The position numbers and the translations under genes were made by a program. Below are positions 38,427-53,853 of a stretch of 64,000 bases of DNA, in pieces. Numbering within the stretch: position 1 is the stretch's first letter; each line of letters starts with the position of its first letter. Source of the stretch: Flaccisagitta enflata. Taxonomy: Eukaryota; Chaetognatha; Sagittoidea; Aphragmophora. The notes beneath the pieces were generated by a model. That model ran no database searches. It saw only the letters and a program-made list of their open reading frames with translations, and was not told the origin of the DNA. Where the stretch lies: positions 74,028,001 through 74,092,000 of the forward strand of contig OZ231127.1 in assembly GCA_965153355.1 (NCBI GenBank). Reading direction: 5' to 3'.

Positions 38427-38757
38427 CAGGGGTGTATAAAGTTGAGCGGCTTTTGATTTTATTCCCCCCCCCCTGCCTTTGATTTTCTTCCCCGCGACGC
38501 GTCTCGTCGCATTACAAAATTTTTGAATTTCTTCCTCTCAAAGCTATAAAACAGTATATTTTAGGTTTAAATAGTGTTAAATTGTGTTGTAGTAATTGTA
38601 TTTTACCTTTTGGTACTACAAAAATTGTTAGATTTTCAAAAAATTTGTTTTTTCTTTTCTTAAAGCTTTTGATTTTCTTCCCCATCTCCAAACCCTTTGA
38701 TTGTATTCCCCCTCCCATGGGGGGGGGGGGGAAAATACTCAACTTTATACACCCCTG
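38427..38757. mobile_element. hAT-like MITE, family H copy 2
   Basis: CAGGGGTGTATAAAGTTGAG and CTCAACTTTATACACCCCTG. Flanks CAATTTTC and AAATTTTC agree at 7 of 8 bases. Confidence 0.9.
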
Positions 38758-38917
38758 AAATTTTCATAATGAATTTTGAAATAAATAACTAAAATCTTTG
38801 ACCATTAGAAAGCTCTTGAAAAGATCGTTCATTTGGCTCCAATCTGGCAATTCTAGCTTTAAATTGTAGAAACATTGCCATCATCAGTTTGCAATCCCAT
38901 TGAAAAATGAGCATTTC

Positions 38918-39115
38918 TAGTTGTGGACACGCAACTCTATAAGAGGCTTTGCCCGTCTGTTGGTCCATTGGTCCGTCAGTCTGTTGGTCCGTCGGTCCGT
39001 GGACACAAGTCGAAAAGTGCGAAAATGAGCGTTTTAGATGTTTTTTTTTGTGTATGTGTTGGGGGCATAGGGTATGGATGGGGGTTGGATACCCCTGCCC
39101 ACCCGTCCGCAACAA
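38918..39115 (-). mobile_element. family B element
   Basis: TAGTTGTGGACACGCAACTC, GTTGGTCCATTGGTCCGTC tract, CTGCCCACCCGTCCGCAACA; right end short. Confidence 0.7.
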
Positions 39116-39583
39116 TATTATGACCCTGCGTCACTTGTTTCAAATGAGAAGATAACTTTGACAAAGTGGAGCTCCCAAACCGTTTGAGGTACAGATCTGG
39201 GATTGGTCTAGAATTAAAGAAAATTTGAAAATCTTTGGAAGAATATTAAAATGATTTTTTTCTTTTTTTATCAATATGAAATAGGGTGCAGCTTATCTTT
39301 TTTTTTCTTTTTTTTTTTTGAGTCGAGTAGTAATTGTAATTTGCACTTTTTGGCCCGTCTGAGTGCTTAGAGTTCCATGACGACAAAATTGAATTAAAGA
39401 GAGTTGGTCGTTGTTTTTGCAAAGGCGTCGTCAAGTCTTGTGGCTTCAAAATTATTCCACTCCAGCTAGTGCAATGAAGTCGATATATTGTTAAGTAATA
39501 TTTGTACAGATTGTTCATTAAGAAACAAGTCTTGTTCATGGGTTAGTGAGACAGGGAATATGTCCGGAATTCGTTTTCTACAA

Positions 39584-39705
39584 CAAGGCCGGATACACGG
39601 CTACACTAGTTGCGTGCGGGTGGGCAGGAGCAGTGCTGGAGAAAGTCACAAGGGAATCTGGGCAGGAGCCATATGCTCAAAAAACTCAAAAACGCCAAAA
39701 AAGTA
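39584..39705 (+). mobile_element. family B element, shortened
   Basis: AACAAGGCCGGATACACGGC, TTGCGTGCGGGTGGGCAGGA, then AACGCCAAAAAAGTAAC; the hairpin side is missing because A10 starts there. Confidence 0.75.
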
Positions 39706-40060
39706 ACAAGTCATCCAAGGATTGCACATGGTCAGCGGTACCCGATGCCCTGCTTGGAGTGATAGCTGAAGAAGTCAAGTGAGAGCAGGGCAGCGGCCCC
39801 AAAGGGCCAATGTCCTGTAGGACACAGGTGTGAATTTCCATATGTCCTGAGAGGGTATATTTGAGGCTTCTGAAAAAATTTTCCATGATATTCAATGGGA
39901 GTTTTGCACTCTTTCCATTTCTCATCAATTTACCATGTTATTCAATGGAAATTTCACATTTTTTAAATTTTTCATCAATTTCCAATGTTATTCAATGGGA
40001 AGTTTGCATTTTATCAATTTCCCATGTTATTCAATAGGGATCATTGATCAAAAAATTGCG
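39706..40060 (-). mobile_element. family A cassette A10, right end missing
   Basis: AACAAGTCATCCAAGG end, GGTCAGCGGTACCCG, subterminal repeat with GTCCTGTAGGACACAGGTGT. The core is TTCCCATGTTATTCAATGG units of about 27 bp. The same core and ends occur, inverted, in A16. Confidence 0.75.
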
Positions 40061-40520
40061 TCTCTTTTAGGGCAGCGGCCCTGAAGGAGATGAAGTCCTG
40101 TAGAACACAGGGAAATCTGTCCGTCCGTCCATCCGTTCATATATCCGTCCGTGCGTATATCAGTCCCCCCTGCCCCATCCTCTGGGCTTCGTCTCCTTTG
40201 GGGCCTATTCTTACCTAAATTCTGCCGAATAGCCAAAATCCAAGCAATATGGCTCAAATCTAAGCAAAATGGCCCAAATCCAAGCATAATAGCCCAAATC
40301 CAAGCGAAATGGCCTAAATCTGGTCAGAATCTAGGTAACGGAGGTCACAATATAGGTCTAAGGAGACAAAATGATGGACCCAGGCCAGAATTGGGATTTT
40401 TTGGCAAGATTTGGCCAATTTGCTTGGATTTGGGCCATTTTGCTTGGATTTGGGCCATTAACCTTGGCGACAAAAAAAATGGCGGATTTTTAAAACAGAT
40501 TCTATCTACCTTAATTCAAG

Positions 40521-40732
40521 AACAAGGCCGGATACACGGCTACCCCAGTCGCGTGCGGGTGGGCAGGGGCCGTAATTGAGGTCACTTGATCACTTGGGCA
40601 GGAGCAGTGAGGCCAAAGACCGCAAAAACCCAAAAAAAGTAAAGTGTGACCGACGGACGGACCGACGGACGGACCGACAGACGGACTGACAGACCGACAA
40701 AGCGGGGTGTAGAGTCGCTTAGCATGCGACTA
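40521..40732 (+). mobile_element. family B element, complete
   Basis: AACAAGGCCGGATACACGGC, GTCGCGTGCGGGTGGGCAGG, GACCGACGGACGGACC tract, AGTCGCTTAGCATGCGACTA end. Confidence 0.88.
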
Positions 40733-41551
40733 ATAGCAGCCCAAAGGCAGTATGTGGTCAGCGGTACCCGTGCCCTGCTTGAGTAGGAAGTGATGAAGGT
40801 TGAGAGGGAGCAGGGCAGCGGCCCCAAAGGGGACGAAGTCCTGTAGAACACAGGCGGAATCTGTCTGTCCGTCCATCCGTTCGTCCGTCCATCCTTCCTG
40901 TTTGCCTTCCTTCTGTCCAGGATGCCCTGTTATTCAAATTTTCATTGAATATCAAGGAGAACTGACAAAAGGCAGAATATGGACAATGGTACCCTTGCCA
41001 TTTTTGTATAGTTTGTAGGTTAAGTTGAGGCAGGAGCAGGCCAGGATCTGGGTCTCTGAGGCCAGAATCTGGGTCTCAGAGACCAATTTCTTGGTCTCAG
41101 AGGCAAGGATTTCAGTTTCTGAGGTCAGGATTTGGTCCTCTGAGGCTAGGATTTAGGTCTTTTAGGCCAGCACCTAGGTCTTGGAGGTCAGAATCTGGGT
41201 CCCAAAGGTCAGGATCTGGGTCTCTAAGGCTTGGATGTGGGTTTTTGGAGCCAGAATCTAAGTTAAGGGGCCAAGATGATAGAACTAAGGCCAGAATTCA
41301 GGTTTTCTAGCCAGATAAGGCCCATTTTACCTGGTCTAAGGCCATTTTGCCTGGATTTGGCCAATTTTGGGTGGATTTGGACCATTTTGCTCGGATTTGG
41401 GCCATACAGTTTGGATGGGGCCCCAAAGGAGACAAAGCCGAGGGTGGGGCGGGGGGGGGACGGACGGACGGACGTACGGACGGACGGACGGACGGACAGA
41501 TTCCCCCTGTGTTCTACAGGACTTCGTCCCCTTCGGGGCCGCTGCCCAAAA
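40733..41551 (-). mobile_element. family A cassette A12, complete
   Basis: ATAGCAGCCCAAAGGCAG end, GGTCAGCGGTACCCG, subterminal repeat, core of GGTCTCTGAGGCCAGGATCT units passing into GGATTTGGGCCATTTTGC, GGAC tract, GGGGCCGCTGCCCAAAAA. Confidence 0.88.
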
Positions 41552-42737
41552 ACTTATTAAAATCGGTGATGGTTAGAAAGCTCTTTGAAAGATCTTTCAT
41601 TTGAGTCGTGTCTGGAAATTTTAACTCAAACGGTTTAGAAGCTAGAGCAATTCGAACACGACTACTCCTTTTCTGGACTGCCCATGACTCCATTGAAGAG
41701 AATTTGGAAAAAAGTTAAAATCTAAAAAAATGATGGAAGTTTTGCTCCGATTTCTACGAAATTTTAGGTGGTAATTCAGGTGTATGTCTTCTGATATCAA
41801 TTCAATTTTTATGCTAATTGGATGATTTTTAGTAGGGTATTCACAATTTCATATACTAGATCTCAATAAAATAAACTAAAACTACAGTGGTTTGCTGTTG
41901 TTGCATTTACTTCACTGCTGAATTGGTAAAACCTATTGTGTGCTATTCTAACTTGAACATTTTTCCCAAAGCTTCAAAACCATCATGAATTTGATATGAT
42001 TTTTGTCAAAACTTTATGAAAAAAATCCTTCAAAAAAACAATGTTGTTATCTCATTGACGCTCAGGTTTCTTGAAGATTTTTAGATCTTTGTCATAATGA
42101 AAATGATACAAAAAATTGTCCGATTTTGAAAATTTTTTAGGAGCTGTCAGAGGAAGGTATTCAGCGCTTCCAGTTCAATTTTGATCAAAATCAGAGAATT
42201 TTTACTATGATTTTAAGATGATTATTTTTTAGCACTCATTCTTGACATGACATCAGAGCAGAAAAGGAGTAGTCATGTTCAAACTGCTCTAGCTTCTAAA
42301 CCGTTTGGGTTAAAGATTCCAGACACAACTCAAATGAAAGATCTTTTGAAGAGCTTTCTAACCATCACCAATTTTAATGAGTTTTTATTAGATTAAGGTA
42401 GATAGAATCTGCTTTGAAAAATCCGCCATTTTTTTTTTTCGCCAAGGTTATGCAAGGATTTAGGCCATTTTGCTTAGACTTGAGCCATATTGCTTGGATT
42501 TTGGCTATTTGGCAGAATTTAGGTCAGAATAGGCCCCAAATGAGACAAAGCCCTGAGGATGGGACAGGGGGGACGAACGGATGGATGAACGGAGGGACGA
42601 ACAAACAGATGGACAGATTCCCCCTGTGTTCTACAGGACTTTGTCCCCTTCGGGGTCGCTGCCCTGCTTCCCCTCAACTTAAATCACACTTTGCTCAAGT
42701 AGGGCACGGGTACCGCTGACCACTTACTGCCTTAGTG

Positions 42738-43035
42738 CCATTTTTTTTTGCCATGGTTACAACGGCCCACATTACTGTGTCCGAAGATGTGAGCCCACAA
42801 AGCCCATGCCCAAATGCATTGGCCCACATGGCTGTGTCCGAAGATGTGGGCCCACAAAGCCCATGTCAAAATCATTGGCCCACATGGCTGTTTCCGAAGA
42901 TTTAGGCCCACAAAACCCATGTCCAATTCTTTGACATGGCTGAACGCGGCTGAACTGTGTCCAAAGATGTGGGACCACAAAGGTAATGTCCAAGCATTGG
43001 CCCACATGGCTGTGTCCGAAGACGTGGGCCCCAGG
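42738..43035 (+). repeat. 57-bp tandem repeat
   Basis: GGCCCACATGGCTGTGTCCG followed by AAGATGTGGGCCCACAAAGC, four to five imperfect units. The left flank TTTTTTTTTGCCATGGTTAC looks like an end of the A-tract MITE family. Confidence 0.8.
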
Positions 43036-43149
43036 GATGAAAAGCGATTTCTAGATGTTGGACGCGCTGGGAAAAAAAACCGGACGGCCCGTGGAGCGGC
43101 GCTTAGCAATTCCCCCGACCAAAACCCATTCATTCGTTAGTGGATTTGG

Positions 43150-43305
<156 letters not shown>

Positions 43306-43896
43306 GTTCATACTATGGGTAAGATAACTCCAAGATACAATGAAACCACCAAGAAAGGCATGAACGACAACAACCGCAGCCACAGCAGAAAACGCGATTT
43401 TCATCTTTGGCTTCAATTAGAAAATATCTCATTAAGATTTTATGCGTAAACGAAATGAGAACAAATTCCCTTTTGTTTTGGCTGCAATTCCGGGCGACAA
43501 ACGGATGCTGGTGGCGGCTTCAAGCGGCAAAAAACCGGCAACCAACCGCCTGGTTTTTTGCTGCCGATAGGCGGCGATAACAGCGTGAGTCTTTTTTTTT
43601 TCTTCTAAATTTCCACCATTAAGGAAAATTTCAAGCGGCAATGAAATCAAGTTTTGTCTCTTTTATACAATTCAATACATTTATTTGAATAAACGAAACT
43701 ATGAAATGTCCTCAACGAATTTCCTTCAGACCTTGACTGATGAAATATTAACGGGTGAAGAGGTGGGGGGGGGGGGGGGGGGGCGGGGTTCAGATGAAGA
43801 TGAAGGACAATTAGGCAGTAATAAAGAATACATGACGGGCTCTTTACATGGAAACAGTATCAATGTAGGTAATCGATGAACGGCCATGTTTAGTTG
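43306..43896. other. intronic DNA without recognised features
   Basis: Includes a run of about 19 G at 43765 and palindromic AACCGGCAACCAACCGCC wording near 43530; no coding frame recognised. Confidence 0.4.
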
Positions 43897-43898
43897 TA

Positions 43899-44491
43899 AC
43901 AGTGGCCAAAAAAAAAAACCGGACGCTTAGTTTTTCATGATTGACTGAATACTACACATATTTTTCACTTTAAATCCATAAGCATTTTAAAGAGCTTCAA
44001 AAATTCTACAAATCTAGACCAAGCAGAAGCTTCTAGCTCAAGTCGTTTTAAAATGACGTAAGATTGAAATTCAACACCCATTTTCTTAAAAGCAAATTCC
44101 TGGGTTTTACAATAAGACACTTTTTGTTTTACATATTCTGTAGGATGAAGAAATCAAATAAATGGAACGAAATTCTAGGCAAAATTGAAGTATTTTGAAT
44201 TCTCTACAAGATGGAATCAAGCAGAAATCATGATTCTTATTCGTTTTCAAGCTATATCAATTCAAAGATAGTTACTCTCAAAAGATTGACACCAGATTTG
44301 AGATTTTTGAGTAGTTATCTTTAAAGCATCATAACTTCTAAAGTTTTGAAGCTACAATGTTCTGTGAGAGCTCAAATGAAAGATTTTTCGAAGCTCTTTG
44401 AAACCGTTATGGATTTTAAGGGTTTATCTTTTTTAGTTACTGAGAAATCCTTGATCAAAAAACAGCGTCCGGTTTTTTTTTTTGCCACTGT
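43899..44491. mobile_element. TA-type MITE D (A-tract family)
   Basis: ACAGTGGCCAAAAAAAAAAA then CCGGACGC at the left, GCGTCCGG then TTTTTTGCCACTGT at the right, TA outside both. The interior has CATAACTTCTAAAGTTTTGA and CTCAAATGAAAGATTTTTCG. Confidence 0.85.
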
Positions 44492-45049
44492 TAAACCGAC
44501 TGAAAAACACTCACTGAGAAACAACAAAGGACAGACGAAGTGACGAAACATGAATTTGTCATCTATCAGGGAAAGATGTAAAACTACATGTACAGTGCCA
44601 TCTAATACGTGTACAAGACAACAAGTCACTTAGAGTCACGATATCAAAGACGGGAGGCCGGGGGTTTACAACCACGGTACCACCCTGTTCACCCTCCTTT
44701 CGTACACACATACATACAGGAGCGGAGAGGCGCGTTTCTACACTTTTACGACTCGATTATCACAGACTGACCAACGGACAGACCATCAGAATGTCCGACG
44801 GACGGATCAATGCGACGGATGCACAAAGCCTATTATGAAGTAGCGGGAAAAGAAACGATAGCTATACAAATGGGTGATTGCTTGCTTTCTTAAGGTGTGT
44901 CTGCATTAATCAGCTTATTCGGATATTTCATTTGAATATAAATATCCGGATATTTCATGCAGTAAATTTTGTAAATTCACTATGTTGAATATTCGGATAT
45001 TGATATCCAGATGAATTATCCAAATAATATGGTGAATGCAGACGCACCC
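44492..45049. other. intronic DNA with an eroded family B stretch
   Basis: 44735-44830 has CTTTTACGACTCGATTATCA and GACCAACGGACAGACC. 44930-45045 carries mirrored ATTCGGATATTTCATTTGAA / GAATATTCGGATATTGATAT wording. Confidence 0.45.
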
Positions 45050-45052
45050 TTA

Positions 45053-45432
<380 letters not shown>

Positions 45433-45597
45433 GTGGTGGTAATAGCAACTGTGTGGATGGTGGCGGAATGATAAGAACGGGTCAATTGAGTTCTAATTTA
45501 AGCGTTAAGAAGAAACAAGGCCAACACCTACAAGTCGCGTGCGAGACAAAGATAACTGAATTGACCTGGCTCCTTATTGTATCACTTTATTGGCTTA

Positions 45598-46600
45598 ATC
45601 CAGACTTAAACCAGACTTAAACCAGACTAAAACCAGACTAAAACCAGACTAAAACCAGTCTAAAACCAGACTTAAACCAGACTAAAACCAGACTTAAACC
45701 AGACTTAAACCAGACTTAAACCAGACTTAGACCAGACTCAGACCAGACTTAGACCAGACTTAGACCAGACTTAGACCAGACTTAGACCAGACTTAGACCA
45801 GACTTAGACCAGACTTAGACCAGACTTAGACCAGACTTAGACCAGACTTAGACCAGACTTCAGACCAGACTTAGACCAGACTTAGACCAGACTTAGACCA
45901 GACTTAGACCAGACTTAGACCGAGACTTGGGCCAGACTTAGACCAGACTTAGACCAGACTTAGACCAGACTTAGACCAGACTTAAGACCAGACTTAGGCC
46001 AGACTTAGACCAGACTTAGACCAGACGGGCCAGACTTAGACCAGACTTAGACAAGGACTTAGTCCAGACTTGGACCAGACTTAGGCCAGGCTTAGACCAG
46101 ACTTAGACCAGATTTAGACCAGACTTAGACCAGACTTAGACCAGACTTAGACCAGACTTAGACCAGACTTAGACCAGACTTAGACCAGACTTAGACCAGA
46201 CTTAGACCAGACTTAGTCCAGACTTAGTCCAGACTTAGTCTAGACTTAGTCCAGACTTAGACCAGACTTAGACCAGACTTAGACCAGACTTAGACCAGAC
46301 TTAGACCAGACTTGGACCAGACTTTGACCAGACTTAAACCAGAATTTGACCAGACTAAGACCAGACTTAGACCAGACTTAGACCTGACGTAGACCAGACT
46401 TAGACCAGACTTAGACCAGACTTAGACCAGACTTAGACCAGACTTAGTCCAGACTTAGTCCAGACTTAGTCCAGACTTAGACCAGACTTAGACCAGACTT
46501 AGACCAGACTTAGACCAGACTTAGACCAGACTTGGACCAGACTTTGACCAGACTTAAACCAGAATTTGACCAGACTAAGACCAGACTTAGACCAGACTTA
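45598..46600 (+). repeat. 11-bp minisatellite (CCAGACTTAGA), main block
   Basis: About 90 units. The first eight or so are CCAGACTTAAA, and CCAGACTTAGT occurs in clusters at 46210-46255 and 46445-46475. A segment of about 230 bases around those clusters seems to be repeated. Confidence 0.95.
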
Positions 46601-46608
46601 GACCTGAC

Positions 46609-48949
<2,341 letters not shown>

Positions 48950-48957
48950 GACCTGAC

Positions 48958-49050
48958 GTAGACCAGACTTAGACCAGACTTAGACCAGACTTAGACCAGA
49001 CTTAGACCAGACTTAGACCAGACTTAGACCAGACTTAGACCAGACTTAAA
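48958..49050 (+). repeat. 11-bp minisatellite, continuation
   Basis: CCAGACTTAGA units resume right after the second copy of GACCTGAC. Confidence 0.95.
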
Positions 49051-49328
49051 ATGACTTAAAATAGCTAAAAATAACTCCAGACAACCCAAAATGACCAAAA
49101 ACGACGCAAAAAAGCTAAGTGTTACCGACGGACGGACCGACGGAGCGGGTTGTAGAGTCGCGTGCACGCAACTAAAAACAAGAAAAACAACAAGAATAGT
49201 TTTGGCATCACCTAAAACCTGATCAACCCAATACATCAACAAAACTACCCGAAAGCAAAATGGCCTTATCTCAAAACCGATATTTCAAATCGTCATTCTC
49301 AATTTTTGTCCCTCTGTCTGTCTATCTA

Positions 49329-49546
49329 TTTTTAGTCGCAACACGCGACTCTATACGCCACTTTTTGGTTGGTCGGTCGGTCCGTCCGTCTGTCCGTCCG
49401 TCCATCCATCTGTCTGTCCGTCCGTTCATCCGTCCGTCTGTCCGTCCGTCCATCACCAAGTTGTTTTTCATCAAGTTGTTTTTCGAGGCTTTCCACTACT
49501 GCTCACCCGTCCGCGACTAATGCTGCCGCGTATACGGCCTTGTTAT
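49329..49546 (-). mobile_element. family B element
   Basis: TAGTCGCAACACGCGACTCT, GGTCGGTCGGTCCGTCCGTC tract, CACCCGTCCGCGACTAATGC, GCCGCGTATACGGCCTTGTT. Confidence 0.85.
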
Positions 49547-49564
49547 TTCTGTTCCTGCAAATTG

Positions 49565-49693
<129 letters not shown>

Positions 49694-49804
49694 CCATTTC
49701 CGTGGCTATATCTGGCGACCCCCGACCGTTGTTAAATGAGCGATAATTAGTCAGATCCAAAACACTTTTCGGACACCCCGGCCGCACAAACCAAAATGCC
49801 GAGG

Positions 49805-49844
<40 letters not shown>

Positions 49845-49847
<3 letters not shown>

Positions 49848-50555
49848 TGGTATGGCAGATGCCCGGTGCGTCAAATTAGGGAAATTAGGAAAAAACTCCA
49901 ATACGTATGAAAACAAAAGTTGTGTGGAAATGGAAAACTGCAAATAGAGGCAGTTTTTTTTTCACTAAAAAGCCATTAGCCATCTTCTGAGGGGTTCATG
50001 CGGGGTGTTCGTTTGTGGATATCGTTTGAGGTGCACGTTAAGATTTAACCTCGCATGCCGTGATAACAAAATTTGTCATTGTTATTGTTGTTATGGGTGT
50101 TGATGTTGATGTCACATCCGTCAACCACCCTCGACCAACATGATTGTTAGTGGGCCATGAATCATTACCTACCAGGTTTTACCACCCCCACCCCAAACAC
50201 CTTCGACCACCAAAACACCAACCTTCATCAACACAGCTGAAAGCCATCTTCTACCAGTACTTACCTCCACTAACCTACCCTGACCATGAATCCGCCAACA
50301 AGCCGCGACCACCGCCGCCGCCACCACGGCTAATGCCACTGCGGCTGATACCACCACGGCTAATGCCACCACGGCTAATGCCCTCGGGCGATATGGTCAT
50401 AATCGGCGTCGTGTACACGCAGATAATGTGGTTGGGAAATTGTCCTCCGCATCGCGGATTCATTCAAATGTGACGAAATGATATTTTCGAGGACCGTTAG
50501 ACGCTCTCGTGTGAAAAACCATAACGCGTACCACTGAAATTAGTGAAATTAGGAC
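49845..50555. other. intronic DNA with a short minisatellite
   Basis: 50325-50385 has four CCACCACGGCTAATG units of 15 bp. Frames on both strands are open but repeat-driven. Confidence 0.5.
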
Positions 50556-50614
50556 TCGTCTTTTTTTTTTTTTTTTTGTCTTTTATGCACAGTGATATTA
50601 CTTTGTCAGTTTTT

Positions 50615-51770
<1,156 letters not shown>

Positions 51771-51774
51771 TTCC

Positions 51775-53071
51775 TTTTTGGGCAGCGGCCCCGGAGGGGC
51801 CGATGACCTATGATTCCACATAGGGCAAATTTTCCGGTTTCCGTCCGTCCGTCCGTCCGTCTGTCCCCCCCCCTGAGCCTAGAAACTAACCTCCTGGGCC
51901 TCAAAATAGGCCTTTCAGACCCCCAATCAGGCCTATCAGATCCCAAATCAGAGCTTCCAGACCCCAATCTAGGCCTCTCAGGACCTCAATCAGGCCTATC
52001 AGATCTTAAATCAGGCTTTCCAGACCTCAAATTAGGCCTCCTGAATCCTAACCAGGCCTCTAAGAACCCCAATCAGGCCTTTCTGATCTAAAATCAAGCC
52101 TTGACAGACCCCTTATCAGGCCTGTTGAGCCTCTGATCAGGCCATCCAGACCTCAAATCAGGCCTCTCAGACCCTAATTCAGGCATTTCAGTACTCAATT
52201 CAGTTCTCTCAGATCCAAATCTGGCCTTTCAAAACCAAAATCAGATTTTCAAGACCTCAAACTAGGCCAATCAGACCCACATCAGCCCTTCCCAGCCTAC
52301 AAACAGGCCTCCGACCCTGAATTAGACCAGGCGTTCATATTTTGAAGAAGCGGGAAGCGCCGCTTCTCGGAAGGTGAAGGAATTTGTTGGAAGATCTTGG
52401 AAGATGAAAAAGAGAAAGAAAGAGAAAAAGAGAAAGAAAGAGAAAAAAAGAAAAAAGAAGCTAAGAAAAAGAAGCAAAGAGAGAGGCAATGAAAGAAACA
52501 AAGAAACAAACAAAACAAGATCAATAATGCCAGGGTCTCTGGAGTACTAAGAGGTATTTTGACGGACTCAAAAAAATCTGATTATTTGATTGAATCAAAT
52601 CGTTTTTCAAACCTTTTGCACAATCGATTCTATGTCATGGCTAATTTGGGTGAAAAAGAGATCTTGCATGTTGTTTAGTGAACCATTTTGCAACTTTTAA
52701 CTAGGAAGGGCTACCAACAGACATGAAAATCTATGTCGGAAACTAATGAGGCAGAAATTCTGCCTCTCGGAAGGTTTACAAAATATGAACGCCTGAATTA
52801 GACCCAAGATCAGGCCTCTAAGCTCCAAAACAAGCTTCTGAAACCTCTCAGACCTCAAATCAGGCATCTTAGACCTTAAATCAGGCAACTAAGACCTCAA
52901 ATCAGGCTATTTAGACCCAAAATCAGGTATTAAAGACCCTGCAGTTGTCCAGTATGGAATCATAAGTCATCGGCCCCTCCGGGGCCGCTGCCCCACTCAT
53001 CATCTAATAGCAAAACAAAATAACATGGGGGCATCGGGTACCGCTGACCATGTAACGCTTTTGCGACTATT
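51775..53071 (+). mobile_element. family A cassette A13, interrupted by G copy 2
   Basis: TTTTTGGGCAGCGGCC, then GGGCCGATGACCTATGATTC, TCCG tract, core of CAGACCTCAAATCAGGCCTC units, mirrored CATCGGCCCCTCCGGGGCCG, GGTACCGCTGACCA and hairpin CGCTTTTGCG with ACTATT. Confidence 0.88.
52328..52795. mobile_element. hAT-like MITE, family G copy 2
   Basis: CAGGCGTTCATATTTTGAAG and AAAATATGAACGCCTG with perfect AATTAGAC on both sides (52320-52327 and 52796-52803). It interrupts the core of A13. Confidence 0.95.
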
Positions 53072-53161
53072 TTTTTTCTTTCTTTTTTCTTCCTTCCTTT
53101 CTTTTCTTCTCTCTTTCTTTCTTCCTTTCTATATTTCTATCTCTCTATTTTTCTATCTTTC

Positions 53162-53849
53162 TTTTTGGGCAGCGGCCCCGAAGTCCTGTAGAACACAGGA
53201 GGACTTTTGTTTGTTCGTTTGTTCGTTCGTCCATTCGTTCGTTCGTGCGTCCCCCCTTATCAGGCTCCTTAGGCCTCAAATCCAGCCTCTCAGGCCTCAA
53301 ATCCAGCCTCTCAGGCCTCAAATCCAGCCTCTCAGGCCTCAAATCCAGCCTCTCAGGCCTCTAATACAGCCTCTCAGGCCTCAAATCCAGTCTCTCAGGC
53401 CTCAAATCCAGCCTCCCAGGCCTCACATCCAGCCTCTCAGGCCTCAAATCCGGCCTCTCAGGCCTAAAATCCAACCTCTCAGGCCTCAAACCTGGCCTTT
53501 CAGACCTCGAACTAGGCCTCGCAGGCCTCAAATCGAAATTCCCATGCCTTAAACCTGTCCTCTCATGCCTCAAATTAGGCCTCAAGTTAGTCCTCTCAAG
53601 CTTCCAATTGGCATTCTCAGGCCTTACATCAGCCTTCTTAGACCTCAATTTAAGCTCTTGAAGGCCTTCAGTCAACCCTCTATGTAGCATCTCATCCAGG
53701 TAACGCAGGGCGAACGAAAGTCCCCCTGTGTTCTACAGGACTTCATCCCCTTCGGGGCCGCTGCCCTGCTTCCCCTCACTCCAACTCACAATCACTCAAA
53801 GCAGGGCAAAGGGTATCGCTGACCATATATTGCCCTTGGGCGACCTGTT
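53162..53849 (+). mobile_element. family A cassette A15
   Basis: TTTTTGGGCAGCGGCC, shortened left subterminal repeat, GTTTGTTCGTTCGTCC tract, 21-bp core CCTCTCAGGCCTCAAATCCA, mirrored repeat, GCAGGGCA, GGTATCGCTGACCA and GCCCTTGGGC hairpin with GACCTGTT. Confidence 0.88.
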
Positions 53850-53853
53850 CTTC

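Larger units (their letters stand above)
38381..39330. mobile_element. TA-type MITE (A-tract family), hosting two other elements
   Basis: CTACTCGACTAAATAAAAAA at the left, AGTCGAGTAG at the right, TA outside both. The interior has GAGCTCCCAAACCGTTTGAG. It is interrupted by hAT-like H copy 2 and by a family B element. Confidence 0.8.
40461..42448. mobile_element. TA-type MITE C (A-tract family), hosting two elements
   Basis: ACCTTGGCGACAAAAAAAAT opens it and TTCGCCAAGGT closes it, with TA outside both. CAGATTCTATCTACCTTAAT and GGTTAGAAAGCTCTTTGAAA on the left are mirrored on the right. Family B (40521-40732) and A12 (40733-41551) sit in the left arm. Confidence 0.85.
40064..42735 (+). mobile_element. 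family A cassette A11, split by a nested MITE
   Basis: The left part (40064-40460) has GGGCAGCGGCCCTGAAGG, TCCG tract and GGCCCAAATCCAAGC core. The right part (42450-42735) has matching core, GGACGAACGG, the mirrored subterminal repeat, GCTGACCAC and ACTGCCTTA. The inserted DNA is element C with its own passengers. Confidence 0.8.

Noticed and set aside
50144-50473. Proline/arginine-rich frame and a glycine-rich frame opposite it
   Set aside because: Both derive from a 15-bp CCACCACGGCTAATG minisatellite.
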